Shown: positions 19,880-32,725 of the stretch, one piece after another
Layout: each line of letters starts with the position of its first letter
Numbering within the stretch: the stretch's first letter is position 1
Assembly: GCF_040954835.1 (NCBI RefSeq)
Contig: NC_090723.1
Coordinates: forward strand, 7,822,001-7,886,000
DNA: 64,000 nucleotides
Reading direction: 5' to 3'
Origin: Lepisosteus oculatus
Taxonomy: Eukaryota > Chordata > Actinopteri > Semionotiformes > Lepisosteidae
Translations under genes and position numbers: made by a program
Notes under the pieces: model-generated
Databases searched by the model: none
What the model was told of the DNA's origin: nothing
What the model saw: only the letters and a program-made list of their open reading frames with translations

Positions 19880-20110
19880 TTTTGTCACTCGGTTTTTAAC
19901 CAGCGAGCAAAGCGAACGACTCGCACGGACGTCGCGCAAGACATCAGACCTGCGGGAAATGCGGAAGGAAGACGTTCCGTATCAGGCAGTCCCCGAGACT
20001 GTCTGTCAGTTTGGGTGGGCGAAGAAGGCCGGCGCTTTGAAAACGCTGGCGTTTGCAATAATAATCGATGGCCCGCGTTGAAGCCGAGTTTGCAGATTGC
20101 ATGGTAAATT
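19880..20110. promoter_or_regulatory. Small isolated CpG cluster in tau intron 0
   Basis: About 230 bp with many CG dinucleotides (GAGCAAAGCGAACGACTCGC and following) inside otherwise AT-rich intron. It is open on both strands but has no recognised protein. It may be an alternative promoter or enhancer. Confidence 0.35.
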
Positions 20111-23034
20111 AATTGCAAATGGCCAGAAAGCTGCAGAGGAAATGGGAAGCAGCAGGATTGTATTGCGCACAGCGCTGGAGTAACATACAGATACAGCAGT
20201 TCACCACATTACTGTTCCTACTGTTCTGTACTTAAAAACCCAGCATTCTAGCGCAGGGTAGGCAATAACCACAGCTTTTATGATTATACCCTAGAGAGGC
20301 ATTATGCATGGGTTGTGTTTAAACAGAATCTCAAACACAGCAATTATGTCTTTAGGAAGAAGCCACCTAAGCTTGGCATCCTAAGCTTTTATTTTATTTA
20401 TAACTAAAGGCCCCTTTCTTAAAATCTCCAAGCTCTTTGTGCTGCTCCGCTTGGCAGAAGCTTTTCTGGATTTTTAAACAACAGCCAGTACTTCAGTCTT
20501 CCAAAGGGAGAAAGGCCAGCACTGGGTTTGCAGCATGATGAACATGTAGAAGGAATTTTAAAAACCAGTCCTGCTGTGGAACCGGTCCATTTTCCCACTA
20601 GGACAGTTGTAAGTCACGTGGGTCACATCACGAATTGAGTGCAGGACCCACGAACCCTCCTGCCAGATGGTCCGTGTTTTTTTGTTTTTTACGGTCCTCC
20701 AAAACTGAACTGGGATGGTTTCCTTATTGATTTTCAGTGTCTGAGCTCTGTCTGCGAATCCTTCCTCCACTCTCTGGGTCAGCAGTGCTATCGCATGAGA
20801 TCAGTCGTCTCAGTGGTGTGAACAGAGCAAGGCAGGGTGTGCATCGCTCATAACTGAGCCACACTCCAATCGGGAATCTGGGATCGGAGTCCTCACGAAG
20901 CATCTGGAAAAGATTTGAGGGCAGTTGTACCTTCACCAGTGTAGTGGCAATTCTCCAGCTAGGAGGCTGAGGGCCTGGTTCTTTGGCAGGGCATTCTGAC
21001 ATTCCTAAAGTTGCAGGTTTTCACGTTTAGCTAAGATCACATGCCTCGCTTGTTATTTTGAGATGTTGCGTATTACTGTAGCTTCATCTGTTAGTATTCA
21101 CTCCCTTTCATGTGCTTTAATCATGGCCGAGAAGCTGTTTGGTCCGACTTTAACCTTTAGTGGCTCAAGTGGCCCGAAATGTGTTTGATTTACAGCACAG
21201 GCGAGTGGCATGTGCCCAGTAAATGAAGTTCAGAACTTTTTTAGCTACACATTTTCTCAGTAGGATAATTTAAGATGTACATAGAGATTGTGGCCTCGAA
21301 ACGTATCAGATAAGCTTTTCACTGAGGGATCAAGCTTTATCTGGTGCAAGAGAGAGGCCTAAGACTTAGTCCGACCATTTCTGAGTCACTCACATTTAAA
21401 AGGGAATTTCCAAACTCAAAGACTTATGAGTCCTTGGAGGATACTTACAGTATAGGCCTTTTCGAAAGTATTAATGTTTTTCAAACAATTACAAAACCAA
21501 ACGTGCTCGTTTGTACTTGAGCAAAAAGTCATCTAATGGTTCCATAGTGTGGTTTTCTGAAGAGATATTCCTTTTATTATGTACAGTTTTCCATTACAGT
21601 CTGAACATTCCTGTTGGTACCCATGCTGAATTTGCATGAAGAGTATGGTATGCATGCTCTGTATATTTCCAGTGAGGACTGAGGTGATGACATCATGTTG
21701 TATTCTACTTGAACAGGGAAAACTAGGCCAGAGACACAGTGCTAGTCAGTCATAAGGGGATCAGAAATGAAGTTACTGAATGTCTATGGTATTGCATATT
21801 CCTAAGGTACTAGATGCTTTCCAACCTTTGTTGCATTGCATGTTTTCTTAATTTTAGTGCTGCATGTATGCCGATTAAAAAGCTGTGTGCTCCTTTAATG
21901 CAGTTTACTGTATTGTACCTGTTTCATATGCAGGAGTAACTTTGTTGTAGTGCCAGCTTCTTTGTGTGCATATTCAGATCTTTAAAGGTCCTGGTTTTTG
22001 ATGCATTAATGTGCCACCACCCAGAAAAGGCCCATCTGCAAGTGCAGCTGTCCCGTACTGACAGCCTGGGCTCTGTGGTGTTCGACTGGGTGAGCAATGA
22101 GAGTGTGAAACTCTCAGAACCAGTGGGTTCTGAGCCCAAGATGATGGGGGAGGATTATTTATATTAACCTCGGATGTCAGATTTTGTTCTCGACCGTTCT
22201 GAAACACACCACACTTGCTCTGCCTGCAAGTCTTAAAAGGCGCACTTCGGTAGATCTGACTTCAGAGAAATGGAAGCAGCAGAAGCATGATTGATTGACT
22301 GCAGTGGCAAAACAGGTACCCCTTGCTGTCAGCATGTCTCCTTTGCCTTTTAGTGAACGAGAGCTCAAGAAGTGCCAGTGCAAACCTAAGAATTCTTAAT
22401 TTTGCTTATTCTTATCATGCCAGAAGCTGCTTAGAAGAATTAATCAGGACTTTTAGAAATTTAATCCTCACGTGGCCTGAGATAAAAAAATATATATAAT
22501 TAGACCCTGTGAAGCATTAATGTGGACAAAACATGGTACTGTAACACCTTTACTTACAGAAGAACGGGGCTGAGTTGGAGTTAATGTCCATCCTGTTCAT
22601 ACAGTTGTGAAAGGAAATGGGAAATCTATAACCACAAATAGATACTTTTTGGAAAGAACGTTCCTTGGAATTTTGATGTCCAAGGAACACCAGCCTATTG
22701 ACTGCAGTGATTAGAAGTAGAGATCATGTTCAAATCAGGAAAGGAGATGGCCAGTTGCTATGGCCTTTGGGTGTCAACGCAGTTTCAGATATCAGATTTG
22801 AAAGGTTGTATTTGATCAAATATGATAGCCGAATGAGTGATCCCAGAGCTAATTATATTAGAGATCACCTAGGGGTATATGGAGGTAAAGCAGTGTACTT
22901 TACTCATTTTAACCACAGTAAGTAACAGGATCAGCATGTTTCCTGAACATTGCAGTGCAGTTCTTACGCTATAGAACTTCATAGCTCTTGGAAGACAAAG
23001 AACCTCCTCTGCACTATAGATTTTGATCAGAGCG

Positions 23035-23215
23035 ATTCTTTACCCAAAAGGTTGTGGGAGTAGGGAACAGGCTTCTTGAAGCGGTCACCCTGACGTCTTT
23101 CGAGAAACATCTGGGTGAGATCCTAGCTTCAATAAGTTACTAACCAAATTGGGCTAGATGAGGGTGATGTCTTCTCGTTTGTAATTTTTCTATTATGTCA
23201 GCAACAAGTGCACTT
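23035..23215 (+). repeat. LINE-like 3' fragment
   Basis: Contains GGTTGTGGGAGTAGGGAACA, then a GAAACATCTGGGTGAGATCC block and a GGGCTAGATGAGG end. The same word order recurs at 34775-34935 and 60072-60215, marking a dispersed family. Confidence 0.55.
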
Positions 23216-24844
23216 AATTTTATTGATGATAAAAGTGACTGCCTATTTAATAACTGTCTTGATGATAGACCCCCCCCCCTCCACTGCAGTGGCCAGTTGC
23301 AGGCCCAGTTCTGTGTTTCCATTTTGTAGATGCAAGAAAACCTGGTCAAACAAGAAGCCACTATTGTGTACTGGCTCTGTAATTTGCAGCTGGGAGATGG
23401 AATTGTGTCCTTCTGACTTAATCTGGATCAGTGTCAGAATTTTCAAAGTGCCAAGAAACTACAGCTTAGCAGGCTTGTGTGAATGTGAGGGCTGAGCCAC
23501 ACAAAGGGCATCAATTCACATCATTAGGGGAAGGAGCCAGCGGTAATGTCGTGTAAATGGATATTTCTGTTCACTTGTTGTAGTTGGAAAACCCCCATCC
23601 ATTCCCTGTGCTGCAGGTTTGGGCACTTAAAGGGTTAAAGAAACGGTTCCAGTGTTAGGAACCCCTCCTCCTGTCTCCCCCTGCTGTCCAGCCTCTTGGG
23701 TGGTTACATCATCTGCGCTATGCACTGACAGTTGTTTCAAATCTCTTCAGCGTTTCCAGTCCTCATCTGCTGCAAACCACACTGAGCTTTCGCTATCAGA
23801 ATAACGTTCAGCTCTGCAGTGGAAAGCCAGGCTGCGCAGTATCAGCTCTTTTCTTGTACTGTAGGCTTCCGTGTTTGTTTTTGGAATGAGAGAAGAAGGG
23901 TTTGGGGTGGGCTTTGGGCGCAGAGTCGTCTGAAACCAGTACTTAACAGTGAGTCGTTTCTTGTTTTTCTGCTGCTGCTGTTGTTGTCTGTTTCACCTCT
24001 GTCTTGGACTGCGTGGTGGAGAGAGTGCATTTGGCTCCAATCCTCTGCTGTTTTCCCAGCAGCCGGAGAGCTAACAAGTCTTGGCTCTGGCGGATCCCGT
24101 CTCCGCCCTGGGAACGGGGACACGGTGCGTTTTCGGTTTCTCTAAACTGGTTGTGAACAAGGAGGATGCTCTCCAGCTCTAGTGTCTGATATCCCCCTGG
24201 CAGTCCCTTTGCCCTGTTACTCTGCCTGTGCCAGCTCCTTTGTTCCCCACTGGCACTGATGAAACAGGATGGTTTTAATTGCCTGCTCTCTGTCTTGCAG
24301 CGGTTGAGCTCAGCATGGGCTACGTGCATGCATTAGGAAACAAAATCCTGAAGCACAAACTCGGCTGATACCAGCTGCCACAATTACTGTACATGCAGGG
24401 TTTTCGATGGCCATAAATCTGAACCTGTTGATGAAAGTGTGCTTTTCTGACTGGAAACCTGCTGGGTTACTGTCCTTCTTATTGTCTTAATGTGATGTAT
24501 CCTGATACCTCCTGTGCACAAAGTATCATGTGCACAAGAAGGAAGAGCTTTATTGGAAATGTTTCCTGGAAAAGTTTGGTTTAGTTCTGTTTGGATTGGT
24601 ATGACCCCAGTGTTAGACAAAGACTGGGCAGGTTAAAGTGAAGAGCTCTGACGTGGGGATAAAATGGTAAATGCATAAAGGGGCATCCTGGGATGTATTT
24701 TTAAGGGTTTTGTGCTTCAGTGTGGAGAAGACTGTCAGTTTCATGGACGTTGAAGTGCTGTCCTGCAGGATAATTAGACAGTCTTACTATTTTTGAAGTA
24801 TTCAGTTCAATACGGTGTTAGGATCCATTCAGTAGTAATTAGGA

Positions 24845-25010
24845 CTCTAGATGCTTAACTGAAAGCTTTTGAGTTCAGGTTCACTCTTACAGACTCTGCT
24901 GTTGCACCCTTGAACACAGGACTTTATCCCAGTTGCTCGAGTCTGCCCAGCTGTACAGATGGGTGTCAGTATTGCTGGCTTTAACCTTGCGGTGGAGTAG
25001 AATCTCATCC
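24845..25010 (+). repeat. tRNA SINE body fragment
   Basis: CTGCTGTTGCACCCTTGAAC, then CCCAGCTGTACAGATGGGTG, match the body of the tRNA-headed SINE family. The head is missing or unrecognisable. Confidence 0.5.
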
Positions 25011-26589
25011 AGGTGGTTGTCCTGGCGAGTCTCTCTGCTCACATATGCTTGTTTCGATTTGTATACAGTGTGCAATCATATTGTTGCCACATCTTAAAGA
25101 AGTGGTGAATTCACAACAAAACACTACACCTGTGAATGGGACATCCTGTCACCACTGCAGAGAAGACAGCGGTATTAGATGTCCAGATCCTGGGATCTGG
25201 CTGACTCCAGAAACTGAATGTGTTTGTTCCTTCTGAGTTTACAGATGCAGTAGTGACCTGCAGAGTCAGGGTAAATCCTGGACGCTTACACCAAACCGCT
25301 GAATCTAGTGTTTTTTGCTTGTAGCGTCTGAGAGAGTCAGCAGGTTTAATAATCCGAACCAAGGCCAGGCTATCATGCAGAGTCTTTCAGTATTTATCTT
25401 GCATTTTTTCGATAATTTTCTCACTGGCACTCAGACCAACAGATCAGGAGCCGAGTCCAAATTCCGAAGAGCTGCGCTCAAGGATTGGAATTGATATGTT
25501 GAGCCTACTTTGTATTTTTACCTCGGCTTAATAGCTCTAGCAAGGATGAATGCCAGCTGATATTTTTAAGTTGCCTTACCTTACTCAGCAGTCAAGTGTC
25601 ATTTGTCTATATAAATCTCAGAGCAAAATCTACATTACTGTTAGGGATGTAATGAATGAGCTGTAGCAGACAGAGCTTTGTCACTTCACTCCATTTTACT
25701 TTTAACAGGACTTATGAAGGCTGTTTCTTGAAGTGTTAATCACCATGCTTTTTTAATCTCCATTGAAACCACCCTTCATCATTGAGTGCCCGTGTACACA
25801 AGAGAGCACTCTTCAGTAAACTCAGTGGAGGGCAGCCTAGGGCCTAGAATACCACACCTCTGGCTCAAATCAAAGACTTTGGTCCTCGAAGTGAAAAAAA
25901 AACAAAGGGAAGGAGACCCCAGATTTATAGGGGTATAAACCCAGTTAAATATGAATCAGATCCTCAGATATCTGAACTTGTGGCTTCTCTGCAGCTGTAT
26001 GTAGCAACTAACATGCTTGACAGTTTCCAGACTGTGCTCTGAAGATTTTGAGGAATTTGCAACCCTTGGGCACAGACAGACAATTAGTGTGTCGCCGACT
26101 TTATCACAATGCTGTATCCAAGCAAGGCTAATACTAAGCTAATAATCTTCATTTTGCTGCCAGTGGTCTTAGCGTCCATGTGCGAGCTTGAATACTCTGT
26201 GACCTTACCATAAGGACACGTGCTTTCTTTGTCTGCATTCAAAACCACATGCTAATAAGACGGCATGTATTGGCAAGGCAGTGGTGTTTTAGAAGGCTGA
26301 TTTGAGTTAGCCTTTAAAAGAAAACAAAATGTGTAGCCCAACCCACAGAGATACACGACAATTATATTCCAGCTCAAATTCAGGAAGTTAGAAAGTGACC
26401 CCTGTCCAAGAAAACTCGAGTGGTTGGATCTGGTTTTGGCAGAATCGGGGACAGACACTCTTTCCACAGCTGTAATCAGGAAAGTTCGGGCAGAGTGACA
26501 GGTTTTTTCCTGGTACAGCTGCTCACAGCCTTTGTCGTCCCAGTATTTGTTTTCTGGAACAGCCCTTTTCAAGCACATTTATGCAACAT

Positions 26590-26690
26590 ATGGGTTACAC
26601 CAATGGTTTTCAGTCCTACTCCTGGAGGAATGCAGGAACGCTGGCTTCTGCTTTTTGTCCCATTTGAGTTCTTCATCGCTTGCTAATTTA
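26590..26690 (+). repeat. Fragment of a dispersed fish repeat
   Basis: The text CAGTCCTACTCCTGGAGGAA and the following pyrimidine-rich end resemble a dispersed family. A related fragment lies near 46345-46420 (CTGCAGGTTTTAAAGCTCTC). Low certainty. Confidence 0.35.
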
Positions 26691-27230
26691 CACTATTTCA
26701 ATTTTATGTTTGAGGCTTTTTTTTTTCCCTAAATGTGCCTTCAGCTCTGAAAAAGTGGAACGAGAGTTGTAGCTGGTATGAACCCTGTGCTCATTAGTGA
26801 AATGCAGGACTGCACTCATTCAGCTGAAGTAAAACCAGTGAGAATTGGAGCTGTCTGATAAGTGCGTCATTAGCACCTGTCTGTCCATCGGTTGATGACG
26901 AGCTGTTTCGTCAGGTGAGAAGACGACTGTATAAAGGTGTTCATCACACAGAGTGTGAAATACAATGAGGCACTTTAGGGTAGTTTGAAACCGAGGACTA
27001 GTAAGCAAAACATTATTATAAAGAAGGCTAATAGCAAACATAAAACAATATTGTGTAGCGCTGGTTGTCTTCCTACATTTCCTGAAGACAGAGCACATCT
27101 TCATTGTGTGGTAGGGTCGACAGTGCTCTGCTGACACCAAGTGCAGACAGAATTACCCCACTCTTCCACCCCTGAGCACTTTTCTCAGCGCACTGCAATA
27201 ATCATAATAATCAGAATAATAACTTTAGTC

Positions 27231-27380
27231 CATGCTGAAAAGAGAAGAAAGAAAATACAACCTTTCAGCCGTGGAACCTTAAAGTTGTGTTTTCTTTCTT
27301 CTCTTTTCAGCCTGGAATAAACCTGTTACTAGTTCCTTTGCAGCCTACGCATGCTGACATAGCGCCCCACCTGAACTACT
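27231..27380 (+). mobile_element. Inverted-repeat element, second copy
   Basis: Left arm 27231-27270 and right arm about 27283-27316 are near reverse complements (GCTGAAAAGAGAAGAAAGAA against TTCTTTCTTCTCTTTTCAGC). A tail follows with CTTTGCAGCCTACGCATGCT. It is closely related to the longer copy at 49077-49292 but has a shorter centre. Confidence 0.65.
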
Positions 27381-27446
27381 AATAATAATGATGATGAGAA
27401 TCTAGAAAATGCTGCAACACTGTGTTAAGTGCAGTAGAAATATGTA

Positions 27447-27746
27447 TGGACACTCCACTCAAAGCGCTTTACAGGCAATGGGGACTCTTCTCCACCACCA
27501 CCAGTGTGCAGCCCCACCTGGATGATGCGACAGCAGCCAGAGTGCGCCAGTACACTGCCCACACTCCCCCAGCTCTCAGTGGGGAGGAGAGCAGATTGAT
27601 GAAGCCAGATCAGAGATGGGAATTAGCAGGAGGCCATGATTGCTAAAGGCCAATGGGAAATTTGGGTTAGAATGCTGGGGTAACACTCCTACTCTTTTCG
27701 AGAAACCTGCTGGGCTTCAGTGGGCTGCCAGCTGTGAGCTGCAGGG
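27447..27746 (-). repeat. 5S-derived SINE with internal deletion, reverse
   Basis: The 3' part is joined directly to the 5S-like head: the junction near 27708-27712 runs from TTTTCGAGAAACC into CTTCAGTGGGCTGCCAGC, skipping the middle of the element. Compare the intact copies at 4841-5403 and 53341-53874. Confidence 0.7.
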
Positions 27747-29147
27747 AATCAGGAAAACCTGCTGGATTTTGAGGTTCGGATGAGCGCGGGAAAGGGACCA
27801 GGCGTCTCCTCGCAGTGGTGGAGCAAGCCGGGAGCCACATTCCTCCGGTGGCCAAGCCGCCTCTTGCTGTCACTGCTGGATGGCGGTGACATTTGACCTC
27901 GTGAGTTTGTGTCGTCTGGCAGCTCTGTCCGTGAGAAGCAGGAAATGAGCTGTTCTGGCCACCTGCTGTCCAGCTCATTTGTTTTCAGGCCAGTTCCATT
28001 AGCACTAGGTGGGGGGGACGGGACTGTGGGGTCATCCTTGGCTCTGTGGGTCACCTCCGGGCAGGCCAGCAGCACCCCTGATGAACTGTAATAAAATAAT
28101 GTATCTGGAAGCACTTCTTCTTCTGAGGTGCTGTACCAAAGCACACACAGGTGTTACAGATTGTGGATTTGGTGCCAATAGATTGGACAGGGAGTTTAGA
28201 ATTTAATTTACCGATGTTTCTGCTTTTGACTGGGAGCCCAGACAAACAGTCTTCTGGCACAGAACATGAATTTCCCCTCTGTTTTCTCGGGAGCACAGCT
28301 GGAAGTGCGTCGGTGTCGAACGTTGTGCCCACAGGTTGACATGCCAGGTGGTGTGCTGTGGGAGCAACGTTCCCTTTCCTCCGGGAACGAGCTGCAGCGC
28401 GTGGGGTTCAGGCCGTCTGGGAGTGTTCAGGGTCCGGGGGCGCCTCTCCAGGGGTACAGTACTCTTTCTGTTTGCTTGTCTTCTCCTGTCTGGCTCGTTC
28501 AGTGTGTGCTGCACTCATGTTACTGCCATTTTTAAAGCTTTTCTTTGTGCTGAGAAATCGGCACTCATCATGTGCTTGACTTGTCAAAGCAGCAAGAATG
28601 GACAAAGAAACTGCCAGCGAATGGATGCATAATTTCTCTTTCTTTAGACCTCAGACAGACATGCAGTTTTGTTCCATTTAATGAAGTTTTATTCCCCTGG
28701 CAGACTGATTACGGAATGTGGAGGAACAGTGTGACAAAGAAATCTTTGTCTTTCTTAAATTTAAATTTTCATTTTCAAAATGGAACCTAAAAGTTGCTCC
28801 AAAGTTCAAGGCTCCCCTTTCTGCTTTGAGGTGCACTTAAACATCTCACTTGAGGCTGTTGATCGAAGCGCTGGTAATTATGGAGATCTGGGATTACAAT
28901 CAGCACCTTCTTGTCTTAATTGGCTGAGTTACTGTTTGACTAAATAATGCATGAGCTGGCTGCTGTACCCAGGCTGAGCATTGTGATGAATTGGGCAGGA
29001 GATCTCCAGAGGAGCCCTGAGCAAGATGAACTGTAATCATTGTGATCCACCCATTCTGGTGTTGTTCTGGTCAGTGATTGTACAGTTCTAAAAACATGCT
29101 CTAACATCCTTTGAAGGCAAATCAGAGGATATTTCAATAAGACCTAT

Positions 29148-29170
29148 TAATAATAATAATAATACTAATA
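29148..29170. repeat. (TAA)n microsatellite
   Basis: Interrupted TAA repeats in tau intron 0. Confidence 0.8.
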
Positions 29171-32154
29171 CGCCTCAGCTTTTACATAGAATGCCATGGG
29201 TTCTTTCATGACAAAGTAGTTGCAACCTCATTTGCAACCGCAGCCTCATTAGGTCTCATCCCTAGGGCAGCACCTTTTAAAGCACAGTTCACCAGTCACC
29301 ATACTGTTCCACCTGTAGTGTGCCCCCTGCTGGTCCACGAGTGTCATCTCACTGGTGTCTCAAACTGAAACTACGCTGCTTTCGACACGCGACACGGTTT
29401 TTTGGGACGCAACTGGAAATCTGGTCGAGTCCCTGCATTGGGAATTTTTAAAGAGAGTGAAATCCTTCAGTGGCAGAAGTTGCGTTCTGCCGTCAAGCTC
29501 GACGTGTGCCGTCTTGCCTCAGGCGTGACTGATGGAGGCTGGCACTGGAGGGCGGGACCCACTGTGACTCCTAGATAAGGGGCTAGCTTGGCTTATTTGG
29601 ATGCGTGCAGGAACAGATAAAGAGCGCAAGGCACTTAAAACTGGCTCAGTAGTCCACAGCTAGATGACTGGGGTGTCACGCCAAGTTCTTTCATCCATAG
29701 GCAGTGAAGGGTCTCAAAACTACAGACACTGGCCGCAGCAGGACTTTACTCAAGGTACAGTGCCGATGTTGTTCTGATTATTATCATTGCTTCTGTTGTT
29801 TTCTTACAATAAGGACCTAGAGACGTGACCTGCTCTTTGAAATTAATTCTCTGTATATCACCGACTGTTGTAAAGGAGAGCTCTGAAGAAACCGTAGCCA
29901 GCATTGATTTTATATACAGTACTTTTGCAGATGGCGCCTTGGCATTTGAACAACTTGGTTGGAATTGCATGTTGACGCTTAAGAATTGGGCTAGTTCTGG
30001 AAGCATTTCACATCTGCTGAGACCTGAATGGTGAGATCTAGGCCCTGTGCCCCAAGGAGAGTCCATATTAGATCATTCGAGCATTAGAATCGATGCGCCC
30101 CCAGTATACTCACAGCTGGCATCTGGCCTTTTCCTGCTTTGACCAAAAGTTTCGTTTCTCTTGTTAGTTTTGCTCTTGCCTCTATACGCACGGCCATCAC
30201 TGAGGCCCCACAAGGAAAAGTAGTACTAGACATAAGTGCAGTGCAGCCACTTTTTTTAACCAAATAAATGTTTTTTCCGGTTTTGAAAGCTGGGGAGGAA
30301 GTGGATTTTGTGGAAAATGCGTTGGCCTCTATCAAAGCGTTCTTTAAAAAGCATTTTATTACCCATTCTTTAATTCTGTAAAAATTCATGAGTCATTTTT
30401 TCGTAGCTTACCAAAATTACGGAGAGCACAGAAGATCTGAGATCGTTGGCAGGCTGGCCCGTTCAGTGCTCTGAATGGGTATGTCAGACAACATTAATGG
30501 GAGCAAAAAGGAAAATCCGAAATCCACAGGACTAAAATAAGTAGATATAAGTAATAAAATAAATAGAAATAAGTAACTCCTGTTCGCAAATCCTCTTTCA
30601 AATAAACGCTAGACTTGTAACCCATCTATGACCACATAAGATAAGTAATGCAAACGTATTGATTAGCAAATGTACTGTATTTGCTCACTTCCTTCCTGCA
30701 GATCTTTGTGTGATGCGTTTTTTTTTTGCTTTTTCCAGTAACACATCTGATGTACTCATTACCATTTCCCCTGTCTCATAGCATCAAAGGTCTAATTAAA
30801 CAGGGCTATTTTTATCAAGTTATTTTAATTCAGTAGATGTCTTCTCCAGGCTTCCTGGGTGTCTTGCTAACTTACATTAAACTAAAATCTTAAACTGAAA
30901 TGGCCAGCAAGGTAGATTATTTCAGGGTTTGGAACAGCATTTCAGCCAATATTTTAGAGTATGTAGTGCACTACCTACAAGTTCCCAGTATAACCTGGTG
31001 AGCTTATGCTCTTGATCTCTGGTCTTGTTGCCACAGTCAGTTATTCATGTCACTGGTATCAACAGGAAGGGAGGAAGTGCTGTGGAGCTGAGGGCTCTTG
31101 TCTGACAGCCAGTCCTCTGCTTCGCTCAGCAAGGGCGGGTGAAAGAAAAAATAAACAGGATGCACTTGTCATGAAATGACACTGAAAAAAAACTAACACT
31201 TCTCTTTAGAAAGCACTGTGGGAAATCCCTTTGGCTGGACAAGAATTAGCTGTCAAAACGGTCTATCTTTCACTGTTGAACTCTGGATATTTCAAGAAAT
31301 GTTTGCAGTGCCTGAAGAACATAAGATTACAATGTGCAATGTCTTTGAGTACTGTAATTCTTTTGCATATCTTCAGCTTGTGTTACAAATAAATCCTGTC
31401 CTACATTCACAAAACGTTTCTTAGTACCTGCCTTTAAAACTGAAATATTTTACATTTACATATTAGGTGCAGTTTAATTAAAAATGCAACATGAACTCTC
31501 ATATTGCAGTAAAATGCAATATCAACAGGGCACTTTCTAGAGGAAGGAGCAGAGCTGTGCCAGGTTGCAGAACAGACTTGCAAGCAGGGCTATTTTTGCT
31601 GTGGTCCTGTAACTCAAAGCTATACGTTTCAAGTATAAATAGCTAACTTTTAGTTAGGGATGTATCTGTTTACATTCTGCTTGTGTTTGCTTCTTTGTAG
31701 GTGAGAGTGTCAGTAGAGTCACAGCTTCCTGTGTCCTGAATAATTAATTGTTGTTCTCTTTCTTTTATACAGAGAAATATAATACTGATTTGATTCAGTG
31801 ATTCAGTGCACAGCACCCAGTTTTAGGCAACACAAGTGCTACTAGAATGCGTTTTAAAAGTGTATGATTGCCAGAGTCAAAGAGATAATAACAGATGATA
31901 GATTTCCCACTTCAATCTCGATGAATTCTCCAATTTACAATTCGATAGCTTGGTTAGATCCGATCGAATGTGTGAGAGGGATGAAATATGTAGAGTGTGT
32001 AGATGAGGAGGAGGCTGGGACGCGAAAGAGATATGTGAAAAGAAATCCTGGCTGCGAGACTTTAAATACGCAGGTCAACGTTTGCAAAATTAGGACCCAA
32101 CCATCCTCCCAAACTTGTGTTATTAATGCCATTTGATTGACAGGGAAGCGCATC

Positions 32155-32725
32155 TGTTTACGAAGCGTTTTTCAGGACCCTATGCAGAGGATAGAATCCG
32201 GGAGGGAGCGGAACAGACACAGGGAGGAGACGGCGAGGAACTGGGCAGGCTGACGAACAGGGGGGCTTGACGACGGTGCACTGGTGCTCGGGGGGCGTGA
32301 CCATGGCAAACAAGTCCGAGGGAGTCCGGGGGGAGGGGGGGGACATCCGGGGCGAAGTCCAAAACTGGGAAATCCAGACGAGACGAAAACAAAACACAGT
32401 TAAAAACCGGAACGGGATCCGGTGCAGGGAGAGGGAATAAAAATGGGGATAACGGGACCAGGTGCTCTGAGCCCCGGACTCAGCTGGGTCAGGACGCCGA
32501 TAGGAGGCCTCTGCCCTCAAGCCGTGGACGTAGGGGGACTTGGTCGTAGGCGGGCCCCCGGCGTCCATCTTCCCACGCAGAGCCCAGAATAGAGGGAGCG
32601 TCTGGACGAGAGAAGCCACCTCGTCTTTGGTTTCTCTGCTGTCTGCATTTGGCTTTCCTGATTGGGCGTTGCGTTTGTACGAGGACAGTGCGGTCAGTGT
32701 CCAGGAGCAACGCAGGCTGCCGTGC
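32155..32725 (-). repeat. GC-rich insertion-like block, family not recognised
   Basis: A sharply bounded, CpG- and G-rich segment inside AT-rich intron. Read on the minus strand it resembles untranslated or terminal parts of fish retroelements, with pyrimidine-rich blocks such as GTTTTGTTTTCGTCTCGTCT. A 153-codon minus-strand frame shows no known domain. No clear flanking duplication was seen. Confidence 0.35.

Noticed and set aside
24290..24370. CTTGCAG plus ATGGGC at 24.3 kb as an alternative tau first coding exon
   Set aside because: Short frame ends quickly and no in-phase donor to tau exon 1 or 2 was found.
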